Origin: Segatella copri DSM 18205
Lineage (GTDB): Bacteria; Bacteroidota; Bacteroidia; Bacteroidales; Bacteroidaceae
Reading direction: 5' to 3'
Length of the DNA stretch: 64,000 bases
NCBI RefSeq assembly: GCF_025151535.1
Contig: NZ_CP102288.1
Location: 2,923,501 to 2,987,500 of the forward strand
Part shown: piece after piece, positions 1 to 7,630 of the stretch
How the letters are laid out: each line of letters opens with the position of its first letter
How positions within the stretch are numbered: the first letter of the stretch is position 1
Made by a program: the position numbers and the translations under genes
The notes under the pieces: model-generated
What the model was told of the DNA's origin: nothing
The model's database searches: none
What the model saw: only the letters and a program-made list of their open reading frames with translations

Positions 1-110
1 ATGACTATAACATTAGTATAACGGGTAAACAGGTTAAGCAAGCAGAGAAGCACGTGCGTGATATAGTTGTTCGTTTCCGAATGCTTATGTCACCTGACAT
101 TATTCAATAG
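1..110 (+). CDS. C-terminal fragment of an unidentified protein
   Basis: An open frame enters from before the window and stops with TAG at 108-110, giving 35 residues that end in MLMSPDIIQ. The stretch is basic and probably helical (residues KQAEKHV, RDIVVRF). It is followed by an imperfect hairpin at 151-183 that could end its transcript. Family and function cannot be told from this tail; it is presumably another gene of the mobile element. Confidence 0.45.
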   Translation, partial: DYNISITGKQVKQAEKHVRDIVVRFRMLMSPDIIQ

Positions 111-150
111 TGCTACAGATGTAGCGGTTTTCATTAATCTACTTTTATTC

Positions 151-183
151 CCCTTTCGTTTTGAATGATGGCAAAACGGAGGG
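151..183 (+). terminator. Imperfect hairpin after the left-edge gene
   Basis: The arms CCCTTTCGTTTTG (151-163) and CAAAACGGAGGG (172-183) pair with one mismatch or bulge around an 8-base loop, and a T-rich stretch follows. It would terminate the gene ending at 110. Confidence 0.35.
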
Positions 184-251
184 AATTTCTAGTTTTTATC
201 CGGATGTTTTGAGGACATGTGTTAAATATTCTCCTCTTTTTGTTAATATCA

Positions 252-299
252 CCTCGGCAGAAATCGTAGTATTTTTTGCCGAGGTTTTATGTTTTGCAA
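252..299 (+). terminator. Hairpin CCTCGGCA/TGCCGAGG with T-rich tail
   Basis: A perfect 8-bp stem (252-259 with 287-294) encloses a 27-base loop and is followed by TTTTATGTTTT. It looks like a second terminator insulating the gene at 340 from upstream transcription. Confidence 0.4.
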
Positions 300-305
300 T
301 CTCAC

Positions 306-313
306 TAATTTTG
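306..313 (+). promoter_or_regulatory. TAATTTTG promoter element for the HTH gene
   Basis: It matches the Bacteroidota -7 consensus TAnnTTTG and lies 26 bases before the ATG at 340. Confidence 0.45.
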
Positions 314-339
314 CAGCAGAAATCAAAACATAGAACTAT

Positions 340-627
340 ATGACAGGAAATTTTATAATGTTACAGGATGGCGAGCTTAAAGCCTTCATAACAGAAATTG
401 TACAAGAGATCTTAAACGGACAAAAGCCCGTAGAACAGGCATCGCTTGAAGAAGAGTATTACACACGTGACCAGGTATGTGACCATCTACATGTTTCCAC
501 CACCAAACTCTGGCGTATGGAGAAAAATGGTGACATCACTGCTCATAAACTTGGACGACGTAGCTTGTATTCAAAGAAGGCTGTTGATGAACTTATCAAG
601 TCCAAGAATGTTAACGCTAAAAAATAA
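340..627 (+). CDS. Excisionase-type helix-turn-helix DNA-binding protein
   Basis: A 95-residue protein. Residues about 42-88 form a MerR/excisionase-like winged helix (HTH_17 type): YYTRDQVCDHLHVS, then TKLWRMEKNGDI and KLGRRSLYSKKAVDEL, the usual pattern in small Bacteroidota mobile-element proteins that bind element ends or promoters. The N-terminal 40 residues are acidic and probably helical. ATG 358 (MLQDGEL) is an alternative start; 340 is kept because both follow the TAATTTTG element at 306. It lies 13 bases before the next gene, so the two are probably co-transcribed. Likely roles are directionality factor or transcriptional regulator of the element. Confidence 0.75.
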   Translation: MTGNFIMLQDGELKAFITEIVQEILNGQKPVEQASLEEEYYTRDQVCDHLHVSTTKLWRMEKNGDITAHKLGRRSLYSKKAVDELIKSKNVNAKK

Positions 628-640
628 CAAAGAAGAGTTT

Positions 641-1396
641 ATGAACATGTTTAATTTGGTAGCAAGGTTCTGGCGCATGGCAGAAGATTCTGGTTCTACC
701 ACCAGCGAAGCTGCGTTATACTTCTACTTGCTTAACAGAGCCAACACGCAGATGTGGAGAATGCCAATACGTTGTCCCACTGCGATAGTCTGTGTCTATC
801 TCAATACAAGCAAACAAAATGTGATGAAGGCACGTGAGGGGTTGAGACGAAAGGGGCTCATAACTTTTACTCCTGGTTCTGGCATTAACGACAATCCTCT
901 TTACACCTTAACGGAATCAAATGAACAGTTGTTTGGTCAGATGTCGGGCGAGTTGTCGGATAAGTTGCCGTCTCAATTCTCGGGTCAGTTGTCGGAGTCG
1001 TTGTCACCTTTAAAAGACAAAGAAAAAGACAAAGAAAGCTCAATAACAAACGCACGTATGAAAACAGTTTTGGGATTGGATGATTTGGAAAGAATGTTTC
1101 TTGCTGATCAAGAGTGGATAGAATCGGTATTCAGACTTCTTCTATCAAAAGGCATGACGGACGCAAGTATAGAGATGGTGAAGGAAAAAGTCAGTATGTT
1201 CTTTCAGTACCTGAGAGCAACTGGGCAGTCAGAAAGAGAACAGAATGACTGCAAGAATCATTTCGTAAATTGGCTGGTCAAACAGCCGTTAAACAACAAA
1301 TTCTACAATGGAAGTAACAAGCAAGGACATCATGACAAGTGTAGAGCGGTTGAAGCAATACCTACTAAGTCGTCGGACTACGAAGGCTCGTTTTAG
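641..1396 (+). CDS. Winged-helix replication/primosome-type protein
   Basis: A 251-residue protein starting MNMFNLVARF. The frame is open further upstream to 446, but that part overlaps the HTH gene in another frame, so ATG 641 is chosen. Residues about 1-95 look like the winged helix of replication initiators and DnaD-like proteins: SEAALYFYLLNRAN, then NTSKQNVMKAREGLRRKGLI and a wing-like NDNPLYTL. A polar linker rich in Q, S, L and K (SGQLSESLSP) follows. A C-terminal helical domain (FFQYLRATGQSE, FVNWLVKQ) resembles the one ending many Bacteroidota primosome-like proteins. The gene after it, a DnaC-like ATPase, overlaps its end, supporting a loader/primosome pair for element replication. 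Exact family unconfirmed. Confidence 0.65.
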   Translation: MNMFNLVARFWRMAEDSGSTTSEAALYFYLLNRANTQMWRMPIRCPTAIVCVYLNTSKQNVMKAREGLRRKGLITFTPGSGINDNPLYTLTESNEQLFGQMSGELSDKLPSQFSGQLSESLSPLKDKEKDKESSITNARMKTVLGLDDLERMFLADQEWIESVFRLLLSKGMTDASIEMVKEKVSMFFQYLRATGQSEREQNDCKNHFVNWLVKQPLNNKFYNGSNKQGHHDKCRAVEAIPTKSSDYEGSF

Positions 1397-1982
1397 GCTT
1401 GATATGACAGAAGAAATGGCCTACAACTATCTGTTGGCGGCATGTATGGCCGAGGTTGAGTATCGTCATCGTGAATTTATCTACAACGACGAAGTAAAGT
1501 CTCAGTTGAATCAGATGGCGCACTGGCTAACGTCCAATGATTCTAAGTTCGGAATACTCCTATGTGGAGAGTGCGGCAACGGTAAGAGTACTATGCTTAA
1601 AGCTTTTCAACAACTATTGAATCATTTGGAGATACTAAATCCCGATGACCATAGCAGCTACGGAATACGAATTGTGGATGCCAAATATATTGCCCAGTTG
1701 TGCAAGGATAACTATCAAAAGTTTCTGGAACTGGCGAAAACAGATATGCTTGGCATTGACGATTTGGGTACAGAACCCATGGAGGTATTGGCTTATGGTA
1801 ACGTCTACACGCCCGTGATTGATTTGCTGACCAAGCGTTACGACGAGCAGCTGTTTACCTTTATAACCACGAATCTTACTCCTCAAAAAATCCGTGAACA
1901 TTACAAAGACCGTATAGCAGACCGTCTCAATGAGATGGTTGAGAAAATTATCTACACTAATGACTCTTATCGAACAATTTAA
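1308..1982 (+). CDS. DnaC/IstB-like AAA+ ATPase (helicase loader type)
   Basis: A 224-residue P-loop ATPase. Walker A is GECGNGKST at about residues 87-95 and Walker B is MLGIDDLGTE at about 147-156; a sensor-like TFITTNL and an arginine-rich RIADRLNEM follow. This is the layout of DnaC/IstB-type AAA+ proteins that load replicative helicases. The start overlaps the previous gene by 89 bases; a later ATG at 1332 is possible. The pairing of a winged-helix protein with a DnaC-like ATPase is common in plasmids and mobilizable elements of Bacteroidota. No IS21-type transposase is adjacent, so a replication role is preferred over an IstB role. Confidence 0.8.
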   Translation: MEVTSKDIMTSVERLKQYLLSRRTTKARFRLDMTEEMAYNYLLAACMAEVEYRHREFIYNDEVKSQLNQMAHWLTSNDSKFGILLCGECGNGKSTMLKAFQQLLNHLEILNPDDHSSYGIRIVDAKYIAQLCKDNYQKFLELAKTDMLGIDDLGTEPMEVLAYGNVYTPVIDLLTKRYDEQLFTFITTNLTPQKIREHYKDRIADRLNEMVEKIIYTNDSYRTI

Positions 1983-2399
1983 TCATTAACTTGGCGAAAG
2001 CCATATACTATCTGATTTTGCAGAGGGATTCAGTGAAGAGGACAATATGGACTCTGTACATGCTGTTGACAATGTAGTCTTTGTGGACAATGTGGACTTG
2101 ACAAACGGGATTCGATCATCCATTGAAAAAGTACACAAAGTAAACAAGGTGGACAAAGAATACAAGCTTTACAGAAGAAACATTAACCACTTCTGATAAC
2201 GGAGGTAAGAAACAGAGTTATAGACTGCCTTTTTGAACAACAGACAACGGCACAAGGCGCCAAGCCCTTTGAATGGACATTCATCTGGTCAGTCTCACTC
2301 TTTTTCCCTTTTGTTAAGTTCTGGTTATTCACTCCCCTCTTAACATGGCAGACAAAAGTCCTCTGTCTGCTTATTATTAACATTAAAAATGTATTTGAT
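1983..2399. other. Gene-poor spacer after the loader ATPase
   Basis: About 417 bases without a confident gene. The first half holds the GTGGACAA-like repeats described at 2047-2196. The second half (2200-2399) is pyrimidine-rich with no clear hairpin or gene; it leads into the coiled-coil gene at 2400. An origin or control region is possible because it sits between replication-type and mobilization genes. Confidence 0.4.
2047..2196 (+). CDS. Small open frame over 9-bp repeats (VDN/VDK repeats)
   Basis: A 49-residue frame (MDSVHAVDNV to RRNINHF) just downstream of the loader ATPase. Its DNA carries imperfect copies of a 9-base unit like GTGGACAAT/GTGGACAAA, giving VDN, VDL and VDK in this frame and WTK in the +1 frame. 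The +1 frame also reads plausibly coding up to 2217 (ending YRLPF), which suggests either a decayed repeat gene or a noncoding iteron-like tract. Function unknown. Confidence 0.25.
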   Translation: MDSVHAVDNVVFVDNVDLTNGIRSSIEKVHKVNKVDKEYKLYRRNINHF

Positions 2400-2792
2400 A
2401 TGAATACTACTTCAAACCGAAATGGTGAGCATTTGCCAGTGGTAAGACTCACCAACCGCGACATCCAACGCATTGCTAAGGCTGTCGGTAGCGAGATTGG
2501 AAAACAGGTCATTGCAGCAATGCGTATGGACGTAGAGCCTTCTAGCATCTCGTCTGATGAAGCAACCCTTCAGGAGCGTCTGATGAAAATTCACGACCTC
2601 CGCATGGAGAACGAGCGTTTGAAAGAGCGTATTGATTCTTGCATGGCACGCATCGCTTCTACTAACGAATCTTGTGCCAGTGATTTTACATCTGGCGAGG
2701 ATTTCTCCCCTTCTGATGAAGCCCTCAGCATCTTGAACTTTGCTTTTGGCTGTGATGAAAGAACAGGAACTTGGCGTCGTCTCCGTCGCTAA
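2400..2792 (+). CDS. Coiled-coil hypothetical protein
   Basis: A 130-residue protein of unrecognised family. Residues 15-45 are helical (RLTNRDIQRIAKAVGSEIG). Residues about 58-85 (LQERLMKIHDL, ENERLKERIDS) show the heptad pattern of a short coiled coil. The tail is acidic then basic, ending TWRRLRR. It lies between replication-type genes and the candidate transfer origin. It may be a small DNA-associated or relaxosome protein, but nothing in the sequence proves that. Confidence 0.55.
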   Translation: MNTTSNRNGEHLPVVRLTNRDIQRIAKAVGSEIGKQVIAAMRMDVEPSSISSDEATLQERLMKIHDLRMENERLKERIDSCMARIASTNESCASDFTSGEDFSPSDEALSILNFAFGCDERTGTWRRLRR

Positions 2793-3100
2793 ACGAGCAG
2801 TCTGTCATCAGAAATAAAGGCCTGACGACGGCTCTGCCGAGCTGTATATGTGACTAAGTAGGTAGGGACTGTTTTGAGGGTGGCGAGTTTAGTTTATTGT
2901 GCCACAATAAACGCCCCAAATGGATGCCTCCCAAGACAATGAAGAGATTACCTTCAATAAAGTCAAACTCTTTCATTGGCCAGAAGACCACCCATTACTC
3001 GTACCCCTCAAAACGATGAAGACTATCCATCTACCAAGGCTGACGGAAAATCTTCTGTCCTTACCTTTTTCTACTAATATATAACAAAAAAGACTATTGC
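2793..3100. other. Intergenic region upstream of mobilization genes, candidate oriT
   Basis: A 308-base gap directly before the mobilization accessory and relaxase genes, the usual place for a transfer origin. It contains the strong inverted repeat at 2893-2911 nested in a GGCG...CGCC pair (2882-2915). No gene is seen. The nick site cannot be located without a homologous oriT. Confidence 0.4.
2893..2911. repeat. Perfect 9-bp inverted repeat, possible oriT hairpin
   Basis: TTTATTGTG and CACAATAAA are separated by a single C. The flanking GGCG/CGCC could extend the pairing with an asymmetric bulge. Relaxosome binding sites near oriT often have this form. Confidence 0.5.
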
Positions 3101-3565
3101 ATGTCGAAGTATAAGAACAAGGATCCCGATTCGGGAGAATACGTAAAGAGGTCTGCAGGAAGACCGAAACTGTCCGAAGGTTCTGTTCGCACCATCGTGA
3201 AGAAGTTCCGAGTTAACCCGATGGAGAATCTGAATATCCAGACCAGTTTTGGAAAATCTCGTAAGAAGAAAGAAAGTGACTACCTGAGAGACGTGACTCA
3301 GTTTGGCAAGATTTTCGCTATTGCCTCACCTGAGGAGCTGCAACTGGGACGTGAGTATGCTGGTGCCCTGAATAACCTGAGCCAATTTGTTGCCATGGGG
3401 CATAAATACGGTATGTCCAAGTTCATCGAAGACCAGGTCATGGAAGTGGTCAGTCTTCTTAAAACAGGACTGGAAAAGCTCTACCATCCACACCGCTTCA
3501 TAAAGCGTGAGGAACTGGAGGGCGTTCCGATTGTTGAACCTAACGAAGAGGAGATTACATCATGA
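3101..3565 (+). CDS. Plasmid mobilization accessory (MobC/MocB-like) protein
   Basis: A 154-residue basic protein. The N-terminus is polar (KNKDPDSGEYVKRSAGRPK). Residues about 28-48 (VRTIVKKFRVNPMENLNIQ) recall the strand-helix start of mobilization RHH proteins. The middle (LNNLSQFVAMGHKYG) matches the pattern of Bacteroidota MobC-type proteins in which N-L-N-Q residues precede a helical C-terminus. Such proteins bind oriT and help the relaxase. The stop codon overlaps the relaxase start (ATGATGG at 3562), so the two are translationally coupled. Confidence 0.7.
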   Translation: MSKYKNKDPDSGEYVKRSAGRPKLSEGSVRTIVKKFRVNPMENLNIQTSFGKSRKKKESDYLRDVTQFGKIFAIASPEELQLGREYAGALNNLSQFVAMGHKYGMSKFIEDQVMEVVSLLKTGLEKLYHPHRFIKREELEGVPIVEPNEEEITS

Positions 3566-4674
3566 TGGCGAAAATCAAGGATAACATTGCATCCTTTGGC
3601 GGACGTGTCAACTATGTCAACAACCCCAAGGAGAAGAACAGCACCATCCTTGCCAGCAATGGATTATTGCTTGAAAGTAATCGCACGATTACTGAGAGTT
3701 TCAATTTCCAGGCGGCAGCAAATCCAAGAGTCACGAATCCTTCTGGGCATATTGCCATTGGCTTTGCTCTTCAGGACAAGTCAAAAATGACTGATGAACT
3801 TATGACTACCATCTGTCTTGACTATATGGCACGAATGGGTATTACTGAAACTCAGTTTCTTCTTGTCAGACATAGGGACAAAGACCATGACCATGCTCAC
3901 CTTTTATACAATAGGGTTAACTACGATAGGAAGACTATCAATGCTAATAACTTCAAGAAGAACATGAAGGTGTGTCGTGAACTTAGTCAGAAGTACGGAC
4001 TTTATATTTCAAGCGGAAACGAGCAGATGAATCTTGATCATCTTCGAGGTAAGGAGAAGCATAGGTACGAACTTATGGCTAAAGTCACCGAGGCCCTGGA
4101 GGAAAGCCATAGCTGGGACGACTTCAAGGAGGCTCTTCTTTCTGAGGGTGTCACTGTTGAGTTCCGCTTTGACAAGGTGATTGGCGAGCGTGTTGGTATC
4201 AGTTTCAAAGATGGCGAGTACAAGTTCAAAGGTTCTGCCCTGGGCAAGGATAAGTTCTCTCTCCCTGCTCTCGACAGATACTTCAAATACGAGGAAGCCA
4301 AGAACAAGGTGTACACAGACGAGTACAACCAACGCTACAGAATTGATCCAGAGTTCCCGGATATACGTCAGTACGAATATGTGGAGAATGAGGATGTAAC
4401 CCTTGTGGACAAAGTACACACCGATGAACCATTTGACATCAACAATGTGTTTGACTTCTCACAGAAATTCTCTGATTCTGGTTCAAGTTCTGCTGATGAA
4501 GGTTTTGGCATTGGTCGCAAAATTGCAGCTGCTGCTCTTGAACTGGCCATGGGTGGAACAGAAATAGCCCAGACTTCGGGCGGTGGCGGTAACAGTTCTT
4601 CCGGTGGATGGCGTGATGATGACGATGATAAAGAAGAGAACAAGAACAAGTATAAAAGAAAAGGAAGGAGGTGA
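3562..4674 (+). CDS. Relaxase/mobilization nuclease (MobA/VirD2-like)
   Basis: A 370-residue relaxase that should nick oriT and pilot the transferred strand. The N-terminal catalytic domain (about 1-165) contains the metal-binding histidine motif HRDKDHDHAHLLYNRV at about residues 104-119, the three-histidine signature of the MOBP/VirD2-like superfamily; tyrosine candidates include Y18 and Y88. The C-terminal third is low-complexity with serine- and glycine-rich tracts (SDSGSSSAD, GGGGNSSSGG) and a Lys/Arg-rich end. Two ATGs overlap the upstream stop; 3565 is equally possible. Length and layout match small Bacteroides mobilizable elements that depend on a helper conjugation system. Confidence 0.85.
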   Translation: MMAKIKDNIASFGGRVNYVNNPKEKNSTILASNGLLLESNRTITESFNFQAAANPRVTNPSGHIAIGFALQDKSKMTDELMTTICLDYMARMGITETQFLLVRHRDKDHDHAHLLYNRVNYDRKTINANNFKKNMKVCRELSQKYGLYISSGNEQMNLDHLRGKEKHRYELMAKVTEALEESHSWDDFKEALLSEGVTVEFRFDKVIGERVGISFKDGEYKFKGSALGKDKFSLPALDRYFKYEEAKNKVYTDEYNQRYRIDPEFPDIRQYEYVENEDVTLVDKVHTDEPFDINNVFDFSQKFSDSGSSSADEGFGIGRKIAAAALELAMGGTEIAQTSGGGGNSSSGGWRDDDDDKEENKNKYKRKGRR

Positions 4675-4680
4675 TTTTAT

Positions 4681-4917
4681 ATGGCAAACAACGTAACACA
4701 ACTACAGCAGACTGTTAACAATCTTGGCGCGATTGTGGCAGCCATCAAGAAAAATGAGGACGACATCCTCAAACGTGTAGAGAAGTTAGAGGGTAACTCC
4801 AAGATTATCCATGCGCGTGACGAGAAGCGTGAGATCGAGGATGCAAGCAAGCGAACAATGGAGTCGATCCTGTTCCTGCCCAAGGGTGCAGTCTGCCCTG
4901 CACCAAGGCTGAGTTGA
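4681..4917 (+). CDS. Coiled-coil protein, probably 5' part of a frameshifted gene
   Basis: A 78-residue product starting MANNVTQLQQTVNNL, helical with heptads to about residue 60. From about residue 64 the sequence loses character (LPKGAVCPAPRLS) before a stop at 4917. The next frame, open from 4833, reads CTKAELIEWIQ across the same bases and continues into the gene at 4914. Together the parts would make a protein of about 280 residues with a coiled-coil N-terminus and a membrane segment. Either a single indel near 4860-4910 split one gene, or the TTGA overlap at 4914-4917 couples two genes. Confidence 0.5.
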   Translation: MANNVTQLQQTVNNLGAIVAAIKKNEDDILKRVEKLEGNSKIIHARDEKREIEDASKRTMESILFLPKGAVCPAPRLS

Positions 4918-5522
4918 TTGAATGGATTCAGTATGCCGTGCATCAGGAGTTCTTCATTCTTGCAGAGAGTATAACACATGAGGCTTACATCGCTTCTCCA
5001 GAGGTGACTTATGCCAAGTGGTGCGAGAACAACAAGGATTTATTGGAGAAGATGGCTTCCATGAAGGAGAAGATGGACACCTTGTCTGGGTCTCTTAGAA
5101 CCAATGACGAGTCCATGAAGCAACTAAGGACTGATGTCGGCAATTATGGTTTTCTGCTGAACAATCACAACGAGAACCATATCCGTACTGATGAGAAGGT
5201 TGACTACATGGCTAAGACGTTCAACAACCAAAGCATTCATCGCAAGCTCATGGAGTGGGTTCATCTAAAATGGTACAAGAGTCCTGTTGCATGGACGATT
5301 ATATACATTTATGCGATAACTCTCGTTGTGCTGTGCCTTTATTCTGTTAAGGTTGAGAAACTGAGTACGGCTGCGGCAACACACAACATCATGGATGTAT
5401 ATTTCCGTAACGATTCCATCTACAATTCCACCTATCGACAGATTCATGACATAGTGGAGGACGAAGGTGTGGATGCTGTCATAGAGCGCATGAAGAAGAA
5501 TCAGAGAATGTTGAAGAAGTGA
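4914..5522 (+). CDS. Membrane protein with coiled coil, probably 3' part of a split gene
   Basis: A 202-residue frame beginning with a TTG that overlaps the previous stop. Residues about 45-100 are coiled coil (LLEKMASMKEKMDTL, DESMKQLRTDV). One transmembrane helix lies at about 123-145 (SPVAWTIIYIYAITLVVLC), leaving a soluble C-terminus of about 55 residues. The weak start and the natural-looking KAELIEW just upstream suggest it is the rest of the gene at 4681. It sits between the relaxase and ParA genes. A membrane anchor for relaxosome or partition proteins would fit but is not shown. Confidence 0.5.
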   Translation: MIEWIQYAVHQEFFILAESITHEAYIASPEVTYAKWCENNKDLLEKMASMKEKMDTLSGSLRTNDESMKQLRTDVGNYGFLLNNHNENHIRTDEKVDYMAKTFNNQSIHRKLMEWVHLKWYKSPVAWTIIYIYAITLVVLCLYSVKVEKLSTAAATHNIMDVYFRNDSIYNSTYRQIHDIVEDEGVDAVIERMKKNQRMLKK

Positions 5523-5558
5523 TGTATACTGATTTGTTAACTTTTAATTGATTTCCGT

Positions 5559-6212
5559 ATGGATAATAAGATTATTCTATTCTCAAACCTGAAGGGTGGG
5601 GTCGGAAAAAGTTGCCTGTCGGTGCTTTTCTCTACCTACCTTCATGAGCAGGGCATTCCGGTTATGGTGGTTGATGCTGACATTCAGCAGTCAATCTTCC
5701 GTCACCGTCAGCGCGAGTTGTCGGAGAACCCGTATGCCGCTCTACCCTGGCAGCTCCAGCCATTCAATTCTGATGACTTGGAAACTGTCAAGTCTGTGAT
5801 TGAGTCGCTAAAGCAGGTTCCTGCTTGTATCGTCGTTGATTGCCCTGGCAATATCAATGACCGTGCACTTGGTATGTTCTATCAGGGTGCAGATGTTGCC
5901 GTGACTCCTGTTCGTTATGACAGCGACAATCTGGATGCTACCCAGATATTCGCTGAGGTATTCAAGAGTGTGAGCAAGGCGAGGATGTTCTTCATTCCCA
6001 ACAGCATTGCAGCAGTTGAGGAGCGGAGAAACGAGGTGCAGGAGGCACGTGAGTCCGCCAAGAATCTGCTGGGGCCTTATGGAACGCTGACACCTCGCAT
6101 CAAGCAAAGCGTTGTTGTGAAGTGCTACAGTACCATACTGCCATTGACCACGTATCAGCGTAATGCCGTGAAGTTTGCATTCGAACCTATCATTGACTAT
6201 ATCAAGAAGTAG
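5559..6212 (+). CDS. ParA/MinD-family partition ATPase
   Basis: A 217-residue deviant-Walker ATPase. Walker A is KGGVGKS at residues 12-18, with the lysine at the third base of the motif typical of ParA. VVDADIQQS (about 38-46) is switch I and IVVDCPGN (about 90-97) is Walker B. The length is that of the short ParA form without an N-terminal HTH. It should bind DNA nonspecifically as a dimer and position the element or help its transfer. The ribbon-helix-helix-type gene four bases downstream is the likely partner. Confidence 0.85.
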   Translation: MDNKIILFSNLKGGVGKSCLSVLFSTYLHEQGIPVMVVDADIQQSIFRHRQRELSENPYAALPWQLQPFNSDDLETVKSVIESLKQVPACIVVDCPGNINDRALGMFYQGADVAVTPVRYDSDNLDATQIFAEVFKSVSKARMFFIPNSIAAVEERRNEVQEARESAKNLLGPYGTLTPRIKQSVVVKCYSTILPLTTYQRNAVKFAFEPIIDYIKK

Positions 6213-6216
6213 GCCT

Positions 6217-6627
6217 ATGTCGGACACAAACAACAATCAGGCATTGGTAGAGTTGCCAAACCTGAGCGATATTGTAAGAAGAAACACAGGTGCTGTTCCT
6301 CAGCAGGTTCAGAAACAGCAGGTAGCAGTTACAGAACCTGTTGCAGAAGAGACGAATCAGCTAAAGACTACACCTCCAACAGGTAAAGCTCCTCCAAAGA
6401 GGAAAATTTCCAAGGGCTCATCCGACAAATCGTCGGGTCAGCCTTCGGAACACTTTACCTTCATCTGTGATAATGTTATTGTAGAGAAGATAAAAGCTAT
6501 TGCTAGCCGTGAAGGCTTTACCATCCGTCAGGTAATGGAACTTTTTCTCAACCACGGCATTGATGCCTATGAACGCAAGCATGGTTCTGCCATATTTGTA
6601 GGTAAAGACATCAAAGACCTCTTGTAG
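6217..6627 (+). CDS. ParB-type partner with ribbon-helix-helix C-terminus
   Basis: A 136-residue protein starting MSDTNNNQALVELP, four bases after parA. The frame is open upstream to 6175 but that part lies inside parA. Residues 1-75 are polar and disordered (QQVQKQQVAVTE, KAPPKRKISKGSS). Residues about 85-125 (HFTFICDNVIVEKIKAIAS, FTIRQVMELFLNHGI) look like the strand-helix-helix of ribbon-helix-helix DNA binders. It probably binds a centromere-like site and stimulates ParA. A hairpin terminator follows at 6632. Confidence 0.65.
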   Translation: MSDTNNNQALVELPNLSDIVRRNTGAVPQQVQKQQVAVTEPVAEETNQLKTTPPTGKAPPKRKISKGSSDKSSGQPSEHFTFICDNVIVEKIKAIASREGFTIRQVMELFLNHGIDAYERKHGSAIFVGKDIKDLL

Positions 6628-6631
6628 ATGA

Positions 6632-6672
6632 AACCGATTGGTAATAGGCTAAATACTTATCACCAATCGGTT
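6632..6672. terminator. Shared terminator between convergent operons
   Basis: AACCGATTGGT (6632-6642) pairs perfectly with ACCAATCGGTT (6662-6672). It lies between the end of the plus-strand ParA operon (6627) and the end of the minus-strand protease gene (6697), with TATATTTTA after it on the plus strand. Confidence 0.7.
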
Positions 6673-6696
6673 ATATTTTATGAATGTCACACCTAA

Positions 6697-7599
6697 TCAC
6701 TCATCCTTCCTCTGGAACATCACCCCTGTTCCAAAGTCCAGCACCCACTTGTTCTTGTGCATGAAGTTCGAAGACAACATGCCTGAGATAGGCATGAGGT
6801 CATTGCCTTCTGCATCCTTCAAACCGTCCATTATATATTGGCAATTGCTGATGACCTGTACTTTGTCGTTTTGAGTGTATAGCTTAGGGCATTCTGGAGT
6901 TCCACCCACGCTGATGATGCTCAACGTGACATCGTACAATGCAGTTTCCAACGTATCTGTGGTAAAACAGGTTACAGTTCCCTCGTTATCCAAATGTCTT
7001 ACACAGATTCCTGCATCATCCATCAAGTGCTTTGTTATGACCGTATCATTTGCTCCAGAATCTGCCACCATCAGATACTCCTTATCGCCATAGACAAGTC
7101 CTACGACAGGAATGTTGTACTGCTTTAATCCGTATGACATCGTGAAGAAGAACGCATAATCCTCTGGATTGCCTTTAATAGATCCTTCTGAAGCATGTAA
7201 TGTTTCCGTCTCGTAGTCAAGCACCATGTTGTTGCGCCTTAGAAACTCATGCCCAATGATGCCGATGAATGGGCCGTCGAACATCTGATCAAAGTCCATT
7301 TCCTTGTTGACATAGAAGGTATCGGAGAACACTCCATTACCTATGCGAAATGACAACGAATAACCTTGACACTCCACACCTCTACCTTGTACAGAATGAA
7401 TCTTCATCGTTTTCCCCTCTATGGGAGCATCGTCATTGAGATTAGGAAGAACAGACTTGTTCAGAATACAGTTTACCGAACCGGTGTCTATCATCATGAC
7501 ACCGATGTAAATCTGCTCATCCTTTCCCTTGAATGCAGCTTTGACAATTGGGAATTTCGTCTCTTGTATGTCTCTCAGTTTTGCTGTGAATTTCTCCAT
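6697..7599 (-). CDS. Two-lobed retropepsin-like aspartic protease
   Basis: A 300-residue protein with two retropepsin-type lobes in one chain. Lobe 1 has the catalytic triad DTG at residues 38-40 (VMMIDTGSVNC) and the second signature FIGIIGHEFL at about 111-120 followed by VLDYET. Lobe 2 has DSG at 180-182 (LMVADSGANDT) and ISGMLSSNFM plus WVLDFGT near the end. Viral and most bacterial retropepsins are single lobes that dimerise; here the active site would form within one chain. No signal peptide or membrane helix is seen, so it is cytoplasmic. It is the last gene of a four-gene unit, 31 bases after the helicase. Substrate unknown. Confidence 0.75.
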   Translation of the reverse strand: MEKFTAKLRDIQETKFPIVKAAFKGKDEQIYIGVMMIDTGSVNCILNKSVLPNLNDDAPIEGKTMKIHSVQGRGVECQGYSLSFRIGNGVFSDTFYVNKEMDFDQMFDGPFIGIIGHEFLRRNNMVLDYETETLHASEGSIKGNPEDYAFFFTMSYGLKQYNIPVVGLVYGDKEYLMVADSGANDTVITKHLMDDAGICVRHLDNEGTVTCFTTDTLETALYDVTLSIISVGGTPECPKLYTQNDKVQVISNCQYIMDGLKDAEGNDLMPISGMLSSNFMHKNKWVLDFGTGVMFQRKDE

Positions 7600-7630
7600 G
7601 TTTATCTTTCCGGTTTGAGAAGAGCCCCCA

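Noticed and set aside
161..343. Plus-strand 60-codon frame before the first HTH gene
   Set aside because: It runs across two terminator-like hairpins and a promoter element, and its protein has no recognisable pattern.
1308..1982. IstB of an IS21-type element
   Set aside because: No IstA transposase or IS ends are nearby, and the preceding winged-helix gene fits a replication loader.
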